Counted from the first letter of the stretch, positions 27,411-37,130 are shown. The stretch is DNA of 64,000 bases from Pseudomonas sp. BSw22131 (GCF_026810445.1 NZ_CP113949.1:4030001-4094000), one strand, 5' to 3'. Notes: generated from the sequence alone by a model not told the origin. Numbers and translations are program-made.

Positions 27411-27603
27411 GGTCGGGCTCACAAAAATAGCTATTCAAACGTGGACGGATTAAGGCGCGATTATGCCATCGCCCCCCTGCTAAAAAGGCGGCCAAGCAAC
27501 TGACCGATGGCGATTTAGCCCGAAAAGTGGATACTGCATCCGTTTCTCATCCATCTGAGAATGTCGATCACCATCCCAAGAGCCATGTCGGGAGGCTCCT
27601 TTA

Positions 27604-28167
27604 ATGCGTTACGCCGAAGATCACAAAGCCCAAACTCATCAGCGCATCCTTCACGAAGCGGCTGCTCGCTTCAGAAAAGACGGCATTGGGGCGACTGGCT
27701 TGCAGCCTTTGATGAAGGCGCTGGGCCTGACTCACGGGGGTTTTTATGCCCACTTCAAATCCAAAGACGATCTGGTAGAAAAGGCGCTGCGCTGCGCGGT
27801 GGACCAGGTGATGGAGTCAAGCACGCAGAAATTGAGCGACGAACCTTCTGCGACCGCCTTCATTAATCTCTACCTGTCCAGCGCACACCGTGACGCCCCT
27901 GCTGAAGGCTGCCCACTGCCGACCATGGCGGCAGAGCTCGGCCAGCGTGGACAGCCCAGCGACACCACGGATGAGCTGATCCAGCGAATGCTGGCCAGGC
28001 TCGAGTCCGGACTGCCCGACGAGTACAACCGCGACAAAGGCCTGATGATTATGTCGGCGATGGTCGGGGCCTTGGTACTGTCTCGCAGTGTGCAGGACCC
28101 GAAGCTGGCTAACCGCATTCTCGACACGACACGGACGCAGCTCAACGAACATATCGAAAAAGCCTGA
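27604..28167 (+). CDS. TetR-family transcriptional regulator
   Basis: A 187-residue repressor with the TetR HTH at residues about 12-55 (HQRILHEAAARFRKDGIG, then LTHGGFYAHFKSKDDLV). The C-terminal ligand domain contains AEGCPLPTMAAELGQ, a pattern of the NemR/AcrR-like subgroup that often controls electrophile or efflux genes. It starts just after GGGAGGCTCCTTTA. Its own target is unclear: it is separated from the broken two-component system by about 180 bases and is convergent with fabF, so self-regulation or control of the divergent remnant is possible. Confidence 0.88.
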   Translation: MRYAEDHKAQTHQRILHEAAARFRKDGIGATGLQPLMKALGLTHGGFYAHFKSKDDLVEKALRCAVDQVMESSTQKLSDEPSATAFINLYLSSAHRDAPAEGCPLPTMAAELGQRGQPSDTTDELIQRMLARLESGLPDEYNRDKGLMIMSAMVGALVLSRSVQDPKLANRILDTTRTQLNEHIEKA

Positions 28168-28168
28168 C

Positions 28169-28198
28169 GCGTTTTCCTCATCGACGATGAGGAAACGC
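28169..28198. terminator. Bidirectional terminator-like hairpin
   Basis: GCGTTTTCCTCATCG (28169-28183) pairs with CGATGAGGAAACGC (28185-28198) with one bulged T. It lies two bases after the TetR stop and 11 bases before the fabF stop on the other strand, so it probably ends both transcripts. Confidence 0.7.
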
Positions 28199-28208
28199 AA
28201 TCATTGGC

Positions 28209-29483
28209 TCAGGCGTGCCAGCGTCGGAATAACACGCTTGCATTGACCCCACCAAACCCGAAACCGTTGGACAAGGCGTACTCGATAGCCATCGGGCGCG
28301 CTTTGCCATGCACGATGTCGATGCCTTTAGCCGCTTCGTCCGGGGTTTCGAAGTTCAGGGTTTTGGGCGCGATCTGGTCGCGGATGGCCAGCGCGGTAAA
28401 GATCGCCTCAATGCCGCCCGCCGCGCCCAACAGGTGACCCGTGGCGGATTTGGTCGACGTCACGGCCACACCATTCTGATCGCCAAATACGGCCTTGATC
28501 GCCGCCATCTCGCCTTTGTCACCCACTGGGGTCGACGTGGCGTGGGCGTTGACGTGCTGGACATCGGCGGCCTTGATCCCTGCCTGGCGAATGGCTATTT
28601 GCATGGCACGGCGTGCGCCGCTACCGTCTTCCGGTCCTGCCGTCAGATGGTATGCATCGGCGCTTGTGCCGTAGCCGACCAGCTCGACAATCGGCACCGC
28701 GCCCCTTGCGAGCGCATGCTCAAGGGTTTCGATCACCATGATGCCGGCGCCCTCGCCCATCACAAAGCCATCACGATCCTGATCGAACGGACGCGAAGCA
28801 CGCTCAGGCGTGTCGTTGAAATCGCTGGACAGTGCACGCGCCGCCGCAAACCCTCCCAACGCCACACGATCAATCGACGCCTCGGCGCCGCCACAGATGG
28901 CTATGTCTGCTTCGCCGCATCGAATCATCCGAGCGGCATCCCCAATCGCCTGAACCCCTGCTGCGCAGGCCGTCACCGGGGCACCGAGCGGGCCTTTGAA
29001 ACCATGTTGAATTGACACATGACCTGCGGCGAGATTGACCAGAAATGAGGGAATGGTGAACGGTGAAAGGCGACGCGGGCCGCGAGTATCGGTGGTGCGA
29101 ACGGCATCAGCGATGGATACAAATCCGCCAACCCCGGAACCGATAATGGTCGCAGTGCGCTCGCGCTTCTCATCAGTGTCAGCCACCCAGCCAGACTGCG
29201 CCACGGCCTCCTTGGCAGCAGCCAGTGCGAACAAGATGAAACGGTCCATCTTCTTCTGCTCTTTTGGCGGCGCAGCGGCGTCAGCATCGAAGCCCGCTTC
29301 GGGATCGTCAACCAGTAAAGGCACAGGGCCACCCACTTTGCCCGGCAAGTCAGCCACCACCTCATCGGGTAACCGGACGATGCCGGACCGCCCCTCGAGC
29401 AAACGCCGCCAGACAGGCTCGACGCCGCTTCCCAGGGGCGTTACAAGGCCCATGCCGGTGACCACAATTCGACGCTCGCTCAT
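28209..29483 (-). CDS. fabF: 3-oxoacyl-ACP synthase II
   Basis: A 424-residue thiolase-fold condensing enzyme that elongates acyl-ACP with malonyl-ACP. The catalytic Cys is in PVTACAAGVQAIGDA, and the two catalytic His residues are in NAHATSTPVGDKGE and SATGHLLGAAGG. It begins ERRIVVTGMGLVTPLGSG. ATG 29483 has AAGGAA just upstream. It is not next to fabG or acpP as the main fabF usually is, so this is probably a second FabF-type enzyme, either a housekeeping paralogue or one for a specialised acyl chain. Confidence 0.9.
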   Translation of the reverse strand: MSERRIVVTGMGLVTPLGSGVEPVWRRLLEGRSGIVRLPDEVVADLPGKVGGPVPLLVDDPEAGFDADAAAPPKEQKKMDRFILFALAAAKEAVAQSGWVADTDEKRERTATIIGSGVGGFVSIADAVRTTDTRGPRRLSPFTIPSFLVNLAAGHVSIQHGFKGPLGAPVTACAAGVQAIGDAARMIRCGEADIAICGGAEASIDRVALGGFAAARALSSDFNDTPERASRPFDQDRDGFVMGEGAGIMVIETLEHALARGAVPIVELVGYGTSADAYHLTAGPEDGSGARRAMQIAIRQAGIKAADVQHVNAHATSTPVGDKGEMAAIKAVFGDQNGVAVTSTKSATGHLLGAAGGIEAIFTALAIRDQIAPKTLNFETPDEAAKGIDIVHGKARPMAIEYALSNGFGFGGVNASVLFRRWHA

Positions 29484-29644
29484 GCCATTTCCTTTTTCTC
29501 TGCTAATCGGACGCAACAGGCCGCGCCAACGTGGAAAGTTATCTTACGCGTATAATTTGCAATTCATATGACGACTGACATTCGCGATATTAACAGCACT
29601 CAAGGCCCATTCAGGGATTAGACGGGCAGCTCAGTACAACAGGC

Positions 29645-29672
29645 AAAAAAAAGACCGATCAAATGATCGGTC
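29645..29672 (-). terminator. Rho-independent terminator for the ComEA-like gene
   Basis: On the minus strand, GACCGATCA/TGATCGGTC form a perfect nine-base stem (29653-29672) followed by eight T residues (29652-29645), about 20 bases after the stop codon of the ComEA-like gene. A textbook intrinsic terminator. Confidence 0.9.
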
Positions 29673-29690
29673 TCCTTGAGAGAGGCAGTT

Positions 29691-30017
29691 TTACTCGATG
29701 GCGAGTTTGTCGCGGTTCTTGTCGAGGATTGCCTTGCCAATCCCTTTCACTTCGATCAGCTCATCCACCGACGTGAACGACCCGTTCTCATCACGGTAAG
29801 CGACGATGGCAATGGCTTTGCCTGCGCCGATTCCGGACAGTTCTTTTTGCAGGGTCTGTGCGTCTGCGGTGTTGAGGTTAACCTTGGCGCCTTGCTCGGC
29901 CGGCTGCATGACAACCTCAGGATTGGCAGGAACCATAGCCGCTGGCGCAGCGGTTGCCAAAACCGAAAAGCTGGTGAGAAAAGCGAACGCGAGGGCGCAA
30001 AGAGGGGAAGTACGCAT
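29691..30017 (-). CDS. ComEA-like helix-hairpin-helix DNA-binding protein
   Basis: A 108-residue exported protein. A signal peptide (about residues 1-23, ending VLATAAPA) precedes a linker and one ComEA-type HhH domain: VNLNTADAQTLQKEL, then GIGAGKAIAIVAYR and IEVKGIGKAILDKN. Such proteins bind DNA in the periplasm and pull it in during transformation. ATG 30017 follows TGGAG and gives the signal peptide; the longer frame from 30056 is rejected. Confidence 0.88.
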   Translation of the reverse strand: MRTSPLCALAFAFLTSFSVLATAAPAAMVPANPEVVMQPAEQGAKVNLNTADAQTLQKELSGIGAGKAIAIVAYRDENGSFTSVDELIEVKGIGKAILDKNRDKLAIE

Positions 30018-30131
30018 TGATAACGCTCCATGACATCGATTGGGTTTAAGCAGCATTCCTGAGCTGCTTTAACACCCTAGCTCAACGTCTCGGAGCGTCA
30101 ACGGCGTGGGTGGTCACTGAATATTTCCCGG

Positions 30132-30186
30132 TGCCTGATGCCTGGATCCAAGCCTGTAATCAGGCAGTGAAGCGGGGCATATGCCC
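30132..30186. repeat. Two stem-loops downstream of wbpM
   Basis: TGCCTGAT (30132-30139) pairs with ATCAGGCA (30159-30166), and GGGCATATGCCC (30175-30186) is a perfect palindrome. Both lie just after the wbpM stop on the minus strand, with no T-run. They may stabilise or end the wbpV-wbpL-wbpM transcript. Confidence 0.45.
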
Positions 30187-30201
30187 GGCACGCGTTAATC
30201 G

Positions 30202-32196
30202 TTACGGTTCGTGACGGCGCTGCTGGTAAATCCAGTCGACTATGTCGCCATCGGGCGAATAACCGCTGACCGTTTCCCGGAGTATCTGCCGGACCAGCGT
30301 GTAATCATCGTCTTCGACCGCCTGCAGAAGTGCGGAAAGACGTGACCTGAAGACGTCCCACGTCAGGTAATCTTCATGCGCGCTCATTATCATCGGGTGA
30401 CTGGTGGCGGCAACGTTGTCACCAATCAGCAGTTCCTCGTAAAGCTTCTCTCCAGGACGCAGACCGGTGAACTCGATAGCGATGTCGCCTTGTGGATTCT
30501 TCGCGGATCGAATGCTCAGCCCCGACAGATGCACCATTTTCTCAGCAAGCTCAATGATCCTGACTGGCTCGCCCATATCCAGCACGAACACATCACCGCC
30601 CTGCCCCATGGAGCCCGCCTGAATAACCAGCTGTGCCGCCTCGGGAATGGTCATGAAGTAACGGGTGATCTTGGGGTGGGTCACCGTCAGCGGCCCACCC
30701 GATTTGATCTGCTTGTGAAACAACGGAATGACCGAGCCGGATGAGCCCAGCACATTGCCGAAGCGCACCATGATAAACCGCGTCTTGTTCACTTGATGCA
30801 CGTTGGACCGGTCGCCGAACATCACCGGCGCCGCTTCCCTGCTCAACGCTTGCAGGGTCAGTTCCGCAAGACGCTTGGTGCTGCCCATCACGTTGGTCGG
30901 CCTGACCGCTTTGTCCGTAGAGATCAGAACGAAGTTGGCAACGCCCGCCTGCAAAGCGGCCTGGGCGGTGTTCAAGGTGCCAATGACGTTGTTCATCACA
31001 CCTTCGGCAATGTTGTGTTCGACCATCGGGACATGCTTGTAGGCGGCTGCGTGATACACGGTATTGACCCGCCATGTCTTCATCACGTCCAGCAATTTGG
31101 AGTGATTACGTACTGAACCGAGAATCGGCAAGAGCCGCACGCTCAGCGACTCACGCTCGATACGCTCTTCAAGTTCGGACAGGATCGTATAGAGATTGAA
31201 CTCACCGTGATCCAGCAACAGAAGGGTGGTTGGCTTTAGCAGAAGAATCTGCCTGCACAGCTCCGAGCCGATTGAGCCCCCCGCGCCAGTCACAAGAACG
31301 CACTGATCCTTGATGCAATGCTCCAGCAAATCCTCTTGGGCTGGCACGGAATCGCGTCCGAGCAGGTCGGCAATATCCACCTCTTGCAAGTCGTCGACCT
31401 TGACCCGACCGGCAGCCAGGTCAGTGAAGTTCGGCACACTGCGCACATGCAGCGGGAAGCCCTCCAGAAGCCCCAGAATCTCACGACGTCTGGTCCGCGC
31501 AGAGGAAGGAATCGCCAACAGGATTTCCTGAGCGCCGGTAGCCTCAATCATCTGCTGGATGTGCTTGGGCTTGTAGACGAGCAGTCCGGAAATGACGCGA
31601 TTGGAGATGGAGTCGTCATCGTCAATGAACGCAACCGGGCGCATGGCCCGGCCCATTCGCAGTGCCGCGACCAATTGATTACCCGCAGCACCAGCGCCAT
31701 AGATCGCGACTTTGGGAAGACCGTCATCGCGGCTGGTAAAAGGCATGTGCTGCGCGGCGGAAAACCAGTCGCCCAGAAAATATTGGCGCATCGCCAGCCG
31801 GAGCCCGCCGATCATCACCAGGCTCAACCACCAGTAATTGAACATCACCGACCGGGGAACGACGTGCTGGTGGTTGCTGTAGAGATAAACGACGACGCCA
31901 AGGATCAGCGCCGAAAGACTGACCGCCTTGATAATAGCGACCAGTGCGTCATTGCCAAAATAGCGCATGACCGCGCGGTACATGCCAAAGCGAATAAACA
32001 GCGGAATGGCAATCACAGGAGCGCTTGCGAAAAGCCATGTATGAATTTCAAGCGGATTGATGAGATCGTCGATCCCGAGACGCACCACGAAAGCCATCCA
32101 CAACGCGAACCAGACAAGCACGACATCGGTCGCGACCTGAATTACCCGTTTCTGCCTGCGTGGCAATGCCACCAGGAAAGCGCGTAATTTATTCAT
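30202..32196 (-). CDS. wbpM: UDP-GlcNAc 4,6-dehydratase, membrane-anchored
   Basis: A 664-residue nucleotide-sugar dehydratase of the WbpM/CapD family, matching the usual length (about 665). Four N-terminal membrane helices (residues about 15-130) precede a first Rossmann unit (YGAGAAGNQLVAALRMG) and the catalytic domain with VTGAGGSIGSELCRQI. The active site is the WbpM-type SMK triad: a serine strand (FVLISTDKAVRP) followed by NVMGSTKR, where Met replaces Tyr of YxxxK. It makes UDP-4-keto-6-deoxy sugars for O-antigen. ATG 32196 chosen. It is the last gene of the wbpV-wbpL-wbpM set. Confidence 0.92.
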   Translation of the reverse strand: MNKLRAFLVALPRRQKRVIQVATDVVLVWFALWMAFVVRLGIDDLINPLEIHTWLFASAPVIAIPLFIRFGMYRAVMRYFGNDALVAIIKAVSLSALILGVVVYLYSNHQHVVPRSVMFNYWWLSLVMIGGLRLAMRQYFLGDWFSAAQHMPFTSRDDGLPKVAIYGAGAAGNQLVAALRMGRAMRPVAFIDDDDSISNRVISGLLVYKPKHIQQMIEATGAQEILLAIPSSARTRRREILGLLEGFPLHVRSVPNFTDLAAGRVKVDDLQEVDIADLLGRDSVPAQEDLLEHCIKDQCVLVTGAGGSIGSELCRQILLLKPTTLLLLDHGEFNLYTILSELEERIERESLSVRLLPILGSVRNHSKLLDVMKTWRVNTVYHAAAYKHVPMVEHNIAEGVMNNVIGTLNTAQAALQAGVANFVLISTDKAVRPTNVMGSTKRLAELTLQALSREAAPVMFGDRSNVHQVNKTRFIMVRFGNVLGSSGSVIPLFHKQIKSGGPLTVTHPKITRYFMTIPEAAQLVIQAGSMGQGGDVFVLDMGEPVRIIELAEKMVHLSGLSIRSAKNPQGDIAIEFTGLRPGEKLYEELLIGDNVAATSHPMIMSAHEDYLTWDVFRSRLSALLQAVEDDDYTLVRQILRETVSGYSPDGDIVDWIYQQRRHEP

Positions 32197-32309
32197 GATT
32201 CCGTCAACCACCTGCTCAAACTCCTATCGACTAGACCCCCATACAACCCTACTCCGTGGGGGAGGTGAATATGCTGCTTTTATTCATCGCGACGAGTGAC
32301 GTGTGCTGA

Positions 32310-33326
32310 TCACTTTAACTCCAGCTCGCCTGCCCGAAATCTCAGGGCCAGAAACACCAGAGGGGCGTAGGCAACGAATATACCAATAATTGCGTTGAAG
32401 CCGAACACGACAACACTGAACGCGATAGGCATCAGCCAAAAAAGGTTGATCGCCCCCACCGCAGCCGTTACGCGCAAGTGGCTGTTGTAAAGACGCGAAG
32501 CGAATTGATATGCGTGACTACGGTGGGCTTCATGGACCTTATCGCCCCGTACCCCCCGGCGAATCAATGTGACTGTAGCGTCAACCACGAAAACGCCCAG
32601 TAAAATAAGCCACGCATAAAAGAGCGATGAGGATGTCCAGGCAGCTTGCAGCGACAACAATCCGAGGGTGACGCCAAGAAAGCCACTCCCGGCATCGCCC
32701 ATGAATATCCGCGCTGGCGGGAAATTCCAAAAGAGAAACCCTGCCACCGCGGCAGCCAGTGTGAGCGGCATCCACATCAGCTCGGTATGGCCAGTGATCG
32801 CATACAGCAGTGCCGCCCCACCGCAAGCACACAAAGCCTGAACGCTGGCAATGCCATCAATCCCGTCCATGAAGTTGTACAGGTTAAGCATCCAGACAAG
32901 GTAAAAAGCAGCAATGATGCTGCCCACCAACCCAGCTTCAAGCGTGAAGCCCGCCAGGCTCAACGGCGCAAGCCCCCCGATCCAGAACAAACCCCAGGCA
33001 GCGGCAGTGAAGTGGCCTAGCAAGCGCCAGCGTGCGGCAATGTGGTTATGATCGTCGATGAAACCGATACCGGCGATCAGCAACCCTGCACCGGTCATTG
33101 CCATGAACATCGAAGTATCCAGAACACCTGCCCAGAGCATCAGCACCATGGCCAATAGATGGCTGATCACGATGGCAACACCGCCACCACGGGGCGTGGG
33201 GACCGAATGCGAACTTCTGGCGTTGGGGATATCCATGAGGCTTTTGTGCAACGCGTAACGTCTCAGGCAATAGGTCAGCGAGAACGAAACGAACACCCCC
33301 ATGAACATCAAACCGGCGTAGTTCAT
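32310..33326 (-). CDS. wbpL: Undecaprenyl-phosphate sugar-1-phosphate transferase
   Basis: A 338-residue polytopic membrane enzyme (about ten helices) of the WecA/MraY superfamily. Motifs include the catalytic acidic pair in GIGFIDDHNH, NLYNFMDGIDGIAS and FPPARIFMGDAGSGF. It transfers a UDP-sugar phosphate onto undecaprenyl phosphate, the first step of O-antigen assembly; in P. aeruginosa WbpL uses FucNAc or QuiNAc. It starts in the last codons of wbpV (ATGA, 33323-33326). A 113-base gap separates it from wbpM. Confidence 0.9.
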   Translation of the reverse strand: MNYAGLMFMGVFVSFSLTYCLRRYALHKSLMDIPNARSSHSVPTPRGGGVAIVISHLLAMVLMLWAGVLDTSMFMAMTGAGLLIAGIGFIDDHNHIAARWRLLGHFTAAAWGLFWIGGLAPLSLAGFTLEAGLVGSIIAAFYLVWMLNLYNFMDGIDGIASVQALCACGGAALLYAITGHTELMWMPLTLAAAVAGFLFWNFPPARIFMGDAGSGFLGVTLGLLSLQAAWTSSSLFYAWLILLGVFVVDATVTLIRRGVRGDKVHEAHRSHAYQFASRLYNSHLRVTAAVGAINLFWLMPIAFSVVVFGFNAIIGIFVAYAPLVFLALRFRAGELELK

Positions 33327-34288
33327 TTCTTTTCCATCTTCATAAAATGGTCGACTGTGCGCTTGAGCCCTTCGTCGAGCGAAACCGGCGGCAACCAATT
33401 CAACAGTTGTTTTGTTTTGCTGATATCGACCTGCAGTGACCCCAGCACCCGCCTCGCCGAAGAGTTACGACCCACCAGCTTGGCGAATCTGAAAATCAAG
33501 TGATCAGGAAACGGCACCAACCAGGTTTTCGAGCGCAGTAATAGAACGAGTCGACGCGCAAGCTCCTTGGTTGATACGTCTTGGTCGTCGCTTACCAGGA
33601 ATATTTGATTTGCCGCCGCACGATGGTCTGCGCATACCCGAATCAGGTCTACCAGATTATCCAGACTCACGAGACTGCGGGCGTTGTTTACAGCACCCAG
33701 AGGCACCGGAAGACCTCTGCGCAAGATACGCATCAGTTGTTGAAAGTTCGCTCTGACACCAGGACCGTAAACCAGAACAGGCCGGATAATGACGACCTCC
33801 ATTTGACTTGAAGCGGCCATTTCCATCAGCCCCTGCTCCGCTTCGTACTTTGAAAGGCCGTAGGGGTCACAAGGCGCGCAAGGCTCATCCGCTAAAAACG
33901 GCCTGCCCGGTAGAGTGGATTCTCCGTTGACCTTAATGGAGCTGATGAAAATGAATCGTCTGACGCCAGCCTTCGCAGCCTGCGTGGCCAGATTCAGGGT
34001 ACCGGCTGTGTTCACTTCCCGAAACAGCGCCATAGGATCATCAACGTGTTCGTGCATCACATGCACTCGTGCGGCCGTGTGTATGACTACATCGACGTCG
34101 AGCGCATTACCCCAGTCAGTCCGGGCATCAATATTACCCACCACGAATGTTGGAACTGATGGTGCACAGTCAACCTGTCTGGCGCGTACAGCGGCCGTTA
34201 ACTGATAATCGTTGGAGCCGCTCAAAGTACCCACCAGCGCACGCCCCAAAAAACCCGAGGCACCTGTAATCAGTATTTTTGTTGGCAT
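33323..34288 (-). CDS. wbpV: NAD-dependent nucleotide-sugar epimerase/reductase
   Basis: A 321-residue extended SDR. NAD motif ILITGASGFLGRALV, catalytic serine in FIFISSIKVNGE and YxxxK in YGLSKYEAE. Its place before wbpL and wbpM matches the P. aeruginosa O6 order wbpV-wbpL-wbpM, where WbpV acts after WbpM to make UDP-D-QuiNAc. Gene naming rests on this order and family resemblance. The start has only a weak ribosome-binding site. Confidence 0.82.
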   Translation of the reverse strand: MPTKILITGASGFLGRALVGTLSGSNDYQLTAAVRARQVDCAPSVPTFVVGNIDARTDWGNALDVDVVIHTAARVHVMHEHVDDPMALFREVNTAGTLNLATQAAKAGVRRFIFISSIKVNGESTLPGRPFLADEPCAPCDPYGLSKYEAEQGLMEMAASSQMEVVIIRPVLVYGPGVRANFQQLMRILRRGLPVPLGAVNNARSLVSLDNLVDLIRVCADHRAAANQIFLVSDDQDVSTKELARRLVLLLRSKTWLVPFPDHLIFRFAKLVGRNSSARRVLGSLQVDISKTKQLLNWLPPVSLDEGLKRTVDHFMKMEKK

Positions 34289-34598
34289 GACATGACCACA
34301 GAGAACGTAAATGGAAGGCTGGAAGGAAAAACAACGGGGAGCATCTTTGAATGGATCGACTCAGCCAGTTTCGTTGCGCAACTGCACTGACAGATCGAGA
34401 GCTGGCTCAAGCGAATCGATTAACGTGTCTTGGAAGGCGATGCACAAAACGCGGCGCAGACTAGCTGCACAATCCTGGCAGATCAACCCACAACGATTCA
34501 GAAATATTTCGGAATAAAGCAGCAAATCAGTGCACTTGCGCTGAACACAGATGACGGCCCGGCATGCACCGGGTTCCACAGAGCGCGCGGTCAGCTGA
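34289..34598. other. 310-base gap without a recognisable gene
   Basis: Short frames on both strands here have no ribosome-binding site, family motif or plausible product. This is where pseudomonads usually have wzz and further O-antigen genes. It presumably carries the wbpV promoter, which I could not locate. Confidence 0.55.
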
Positions 34599-34838
34599 TC
34601 AGGCAGCCCGAGCAGACTTTGGCTTCTTACGCAGACGACCGATAAAGGCCAGCATTGGCCCAATCATCATCCCGACCAGCAACGACAGTATCATCGGTAC
34701 CGCTACAGAAATTTGCGGTGCAGCCCAGCCGAAAAAAACCAAGGAAACAGACTGCTGATTTTCCAGCGTGAACACTACCGTTACCAATGCAATCAGCAAG
34801 ACGATTACGAAAAAAATGAGGCGTTTCAGGTTTCGCAT
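34599..34838 (-). CDS. LapA-domain (DUF1049) membrane protein
   Basis: A 79-residue protein with two membrane helices (LIFFVIVLLIALVTVVFTL and VPMILSLLVGMMIGPMLAFI), joined by the typical LENQQSVSLVFFGW loop, and a basic C-terminus. In E. coli LapA works in LPS assembly control. ATG 34838 has GGAG upstream. It follows ihfB after 19 bases and is likely cotranscribed. This is not the large adhesin also called LapA in pseudomonads. Confidence 0.88.
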   Translation of the reverse strand: MRNLKRLIFFVIVLLIALVTVVFTLENQQSVSLVFFGWAAPQISVAVPMILSLLVGMMIGPMLAFIGRLRKKPKSARAA

Positions 34839-34857
34839 TTGCAACTCCTCTAACTGG

Positions 34858-35157
34858 CTATTGGAGGCCTTCCTCCTCCTCTTCGTTCACGCGATCACGT
34901 AATTCTTTTCCCGGCTTGAAGTGAGGTACGAATTTGCCGTCGAGGCTGACGGATTGTCCAGTCTTAGGATTGCGACCAACGCGTGGCGCGCGGTAATGCA
35001 AAGAGAAGCTGCCAAACCCCCGAATTTCAATCCGGTCGCCAGTTGCGAGACACTGAGACATTTGCTCAAGCATCGTCTTGATAGCCAACTCGACATCCTT
35101 GGATGAGAGCAGCCCCTGATGGGTGACAATTCGTTCGATCAACTCCGACTTCGTCAT
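34858..35157 (-). CDS. ihfB: Integration host factor, beta subunit
   Basis: A 99-residue nucleoid protein that bends DNA as a heterodimer with IHF-alpha. The start [10 protein letters not shown], core [21 protein letters not shown] (arm region with the intercalating proline in GRNPKTG) and late [12 protein letters not shown] are typical. Length is a few residues above most homologues owing to a Glu-rich tail (NEEEEEG). It lies downstream of rpsA, as usual, but after the rpsA terminator; a 235-base gap upstream could hold its own promoter. Confidence 0.96.
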   Translation of the reverse strand: MTKSELIERIVTHQGLLSSKDVELAIKTMLEQMSQCLATGDRIEIRGFGSFSLHYRAPRVGRNPKTGQSVSLDGKFVPHFKPGKELRDRVNEEEEEGLQ

Positions 35158-35392
35158 ATTTTTCCCTTCTTTTTCAAGCAGCTAGGAAAAGCGGTCCGAA
35201 GGTTTTAGCATGGCTGGATGAATTTGAACAGCCTGTTTCCAGAGTTAAATGCGTGATGACATCGGGCCTGGCGCCATTACCCTGATCAGGTACTGGCGGA
35301 CCCCAACCCTGGCAGTCGAGAAATTGCGGAGATGGCCGTTCGGTAAGTGCTCATAAGACCGTTGCTGCGATATCCCATGAGATGACAGGCAC

Positions 35393-35416
35393 AAAAAAGG
35401 GCGACCTAAGTCGCCC
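35393..35416 (-). terminator. Rho-independent terminator after rpsA
   Basis: GGGCGAC/GTCGCCC (35399-35416) forms a perfect seven-base stem with a CTTA-type loop, followed on the minus strand by six T residues (35398-35393), 22 bases after the rpsA stop. A run of T also flanks the other side. Confidence 0.9.
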
Positions 35417-35438
35417 TTTTTGCATGGTTAAGCTGAAC

Positions 35439-37130
35439 TTAGTTCTGCTTTTCCATTTGTGCGCGCAACAGGTCACCAAGAGTGGTAGGACCAGTGTTTT
35501 CAGCAGTTTCAGGCTTGCTACGCAGGCTCTGAATTGCTTCTTTCTCGTCTTCAACGTCTTTCGACTTGATCGACAAGCTGATTACGCGGCTCTTGCGGTC
35601 AACGCTGATGATCTTAGCTTCGATCTCTTCGCCTTCTTTCAGAACGTTACGCGCGTCTTCTACGCGGTCACGGCTGATTTCAGAGGCCTTGAGGGTCGCT
35701 TCGATGTCGTCGGCCAGGGTGATGATGGCGCCTTTGGCGTCAACTTCTTTAACGATACCGCGGACGATTGCGCCTTTGTCATTGACAGTGACGTACTCGG
35801 AGAACGGATCGCTTTCCAGTTGCTTGATACCCAGCGAGATGCGCTCACGCTCTGGATCAACCGACAGGATGACGGTGTCAAGCTCGTCGCCCTTCTTGAA
35901 GCGACGTACGGCTTCTTCGCCCACTTCGTTCCAGGAGATATCGGACAAGTGAACCAGGCCGTCGATTCCGCCGTCCAGACCAATGAAGATACCGAAATCG
36001 GTGATCGACTTGATGGTGCCGGAGATCTTATCGCCCTTGTTGAACTGACCAGAGAAATCTTCCCATGGGTTAGATTTGCACTGCTTGATGCCGAGGGAGA
36101 TACGACGACGCTCTTCGTCGATGTCCAGAACCATAACTTCCACTTCGTCGCCAACCTGAACGACTTTCGAAGGGTGGATGTTTTTGTTGGTCCAGTCCAT
36201 TTCGGAAACGTGCACCAGACCTTCCACGCCTTCTTCCAGCTCTGCGAAGCAGCCGTAGTCGGTCAGGTTGGTAACACGCGCAGTTACGCGAGTGCCTTCT
36301 GGGTAACGTGCCTTGATAGCAACCCATGGGTCTTCGCCCAGTTGCTTCAGACCCAGGGAAACACGATTGCGCTCGCGATCGTATTTCAGAACCTTAACGT
36401 CGATCTCATCGCCAACATTGACGATTTCCGATGGATGCTTGATCCGCTTCCAGGCCATGTCGGTGATGTGCAGCAAGCCATCGACGCCACCCAGATCGAC
36501 GAATGCGCCGTAATCGGTGAGGTTTTTGACGATACCTTTGACCTGTTGGCCTTCCTGCAAGGATTCCAGCAGAGCTTCGCGCTCAGCGCTGTTCTCGGCT
36601 TCCAGGACGCTACGGCGGGAAACGACAACGTTGTTGCGCTTCTGGTCGAGTTTGATGACCTTGAACTCGAGCTCTTTGCCTTCCAGGTGAGTCGTGTCAC
36701 GCACAGGGCGCACGTCAACCAAAGAACCAGGCAGGAACGCACGGATGCCGTTAACGTCGACAGTGAAGCCGCCTTTAACCTTACCGTTGATAACGCCCTT
36801 GACCACTTCTTCAGCAGCGAAAGCTGCTTCCAGAACGATCCAGCACTCAGCACGCTTGGCTTTTTCGCGGGACAGTTTGGTCTCGCCAAAGCCGTCTTCG
36901 ACCGCGTCAAGAGCAACATGAACTTCGTCGCCGATCTTGATGGTCAGCTCGCCAGCGTCGTTGTGGAACTGCTCCAGCGGGATGAGGCCTTCAGATTTCA
37001 GACCGGCATGAACCGTTACCCAACCAGCCTGGTAATCGATATCAACGATGATAGCGGTGATGATCGAACCGGCCTGCAGGTTAAGGGTCTTTAGGCTTTC
37101 TTCGAAAAGTTCAGCAAAGCTTTCGCTCAT
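35439..37130 (-). CDS. rpsA: 30S ribosomal protein S1
   Basis: A 563-residue RNA-binding protein with six S1 repeats, the later ones nearly identical in layout (for example [20 protein letters not shown] and [20 protein letters not shown]). It helps mRNAs dock on the 30S subunit. It starts [13 protein letters not shown] at 37130, preceded by AGGAATTAAA. The 121-base gap after cmk is the leader in which S1 normally autoregulates. A full-length open frame on the opposite strand is a compositional shadow. Confidence 0.97.
   Translation of the reverse strand: MSESFAELFEESLKTLNLQAGSIITAIIVDIDYQAGWVTVHAGLKSEGLIPLEQFHNDAGELTIKIGDEVHVALDAVEDGFGETKLSREKAKRAECWIVLEAAFAAEEVVKGVINGKVKGGFTVDVNGIRAFLPGSLVDVRPVRDTTHLEGKELEFKVIKLDQKRNNVVVSRRSVLEAENSAEREALLESLQEGQQVKGIVKNLTDYGAFVDLGGVDGLLHITDMAWKRIKHPSEIVNVGDEIDVKVLKYDRERNRVSLGLKQLGEDPWVAIKARYPEGTRVTARVTNLTDYGCFAELEEGVEGLVHVSEMDWTNKNIHPSKVVQVGDEVEVMVLDIDEERRRISLGIKQCKSNPWEDFSGQFNKGDKISGTIKSITDFGIFIGLDGGIDGLVHLSDISWNEVGEEAVRRFKKGDELDTVILSVDPERERISLGIKQLESDPFSEYVTVNDKGAIVRGIVKEVDAKGAIITLADDIEATLKASEISRDRVEDARNVLKEGEEIEAKIISVDRKSRVISLSIKSKDVEDEKEAIQSLRSKPETAENTGPTTLGDLLRAQMEKQN

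Noticed and set aside
27510..27560. GGAT-ACTGC-ATCC as an operator for the TetR regulator
   Set aside because: Arms of only four bases; too weak to claim without conservation data.
34361..34663. 100-residue minus-strand frame between wbpV and lapA
   Set aside because: Cysteine-rich sequence without family pattern or ribosome-binding site; it overlaps the 3' end of the lapA-like gene.
35382..37094. 570-residue open frame antisense to rpsA
   Set aside because: It mirrors the ribosomal protein S1 gene codon by codon, has no ribosome-binding site and no family pattern; long antisense frames are expected in high-GC, codon-biased genes.
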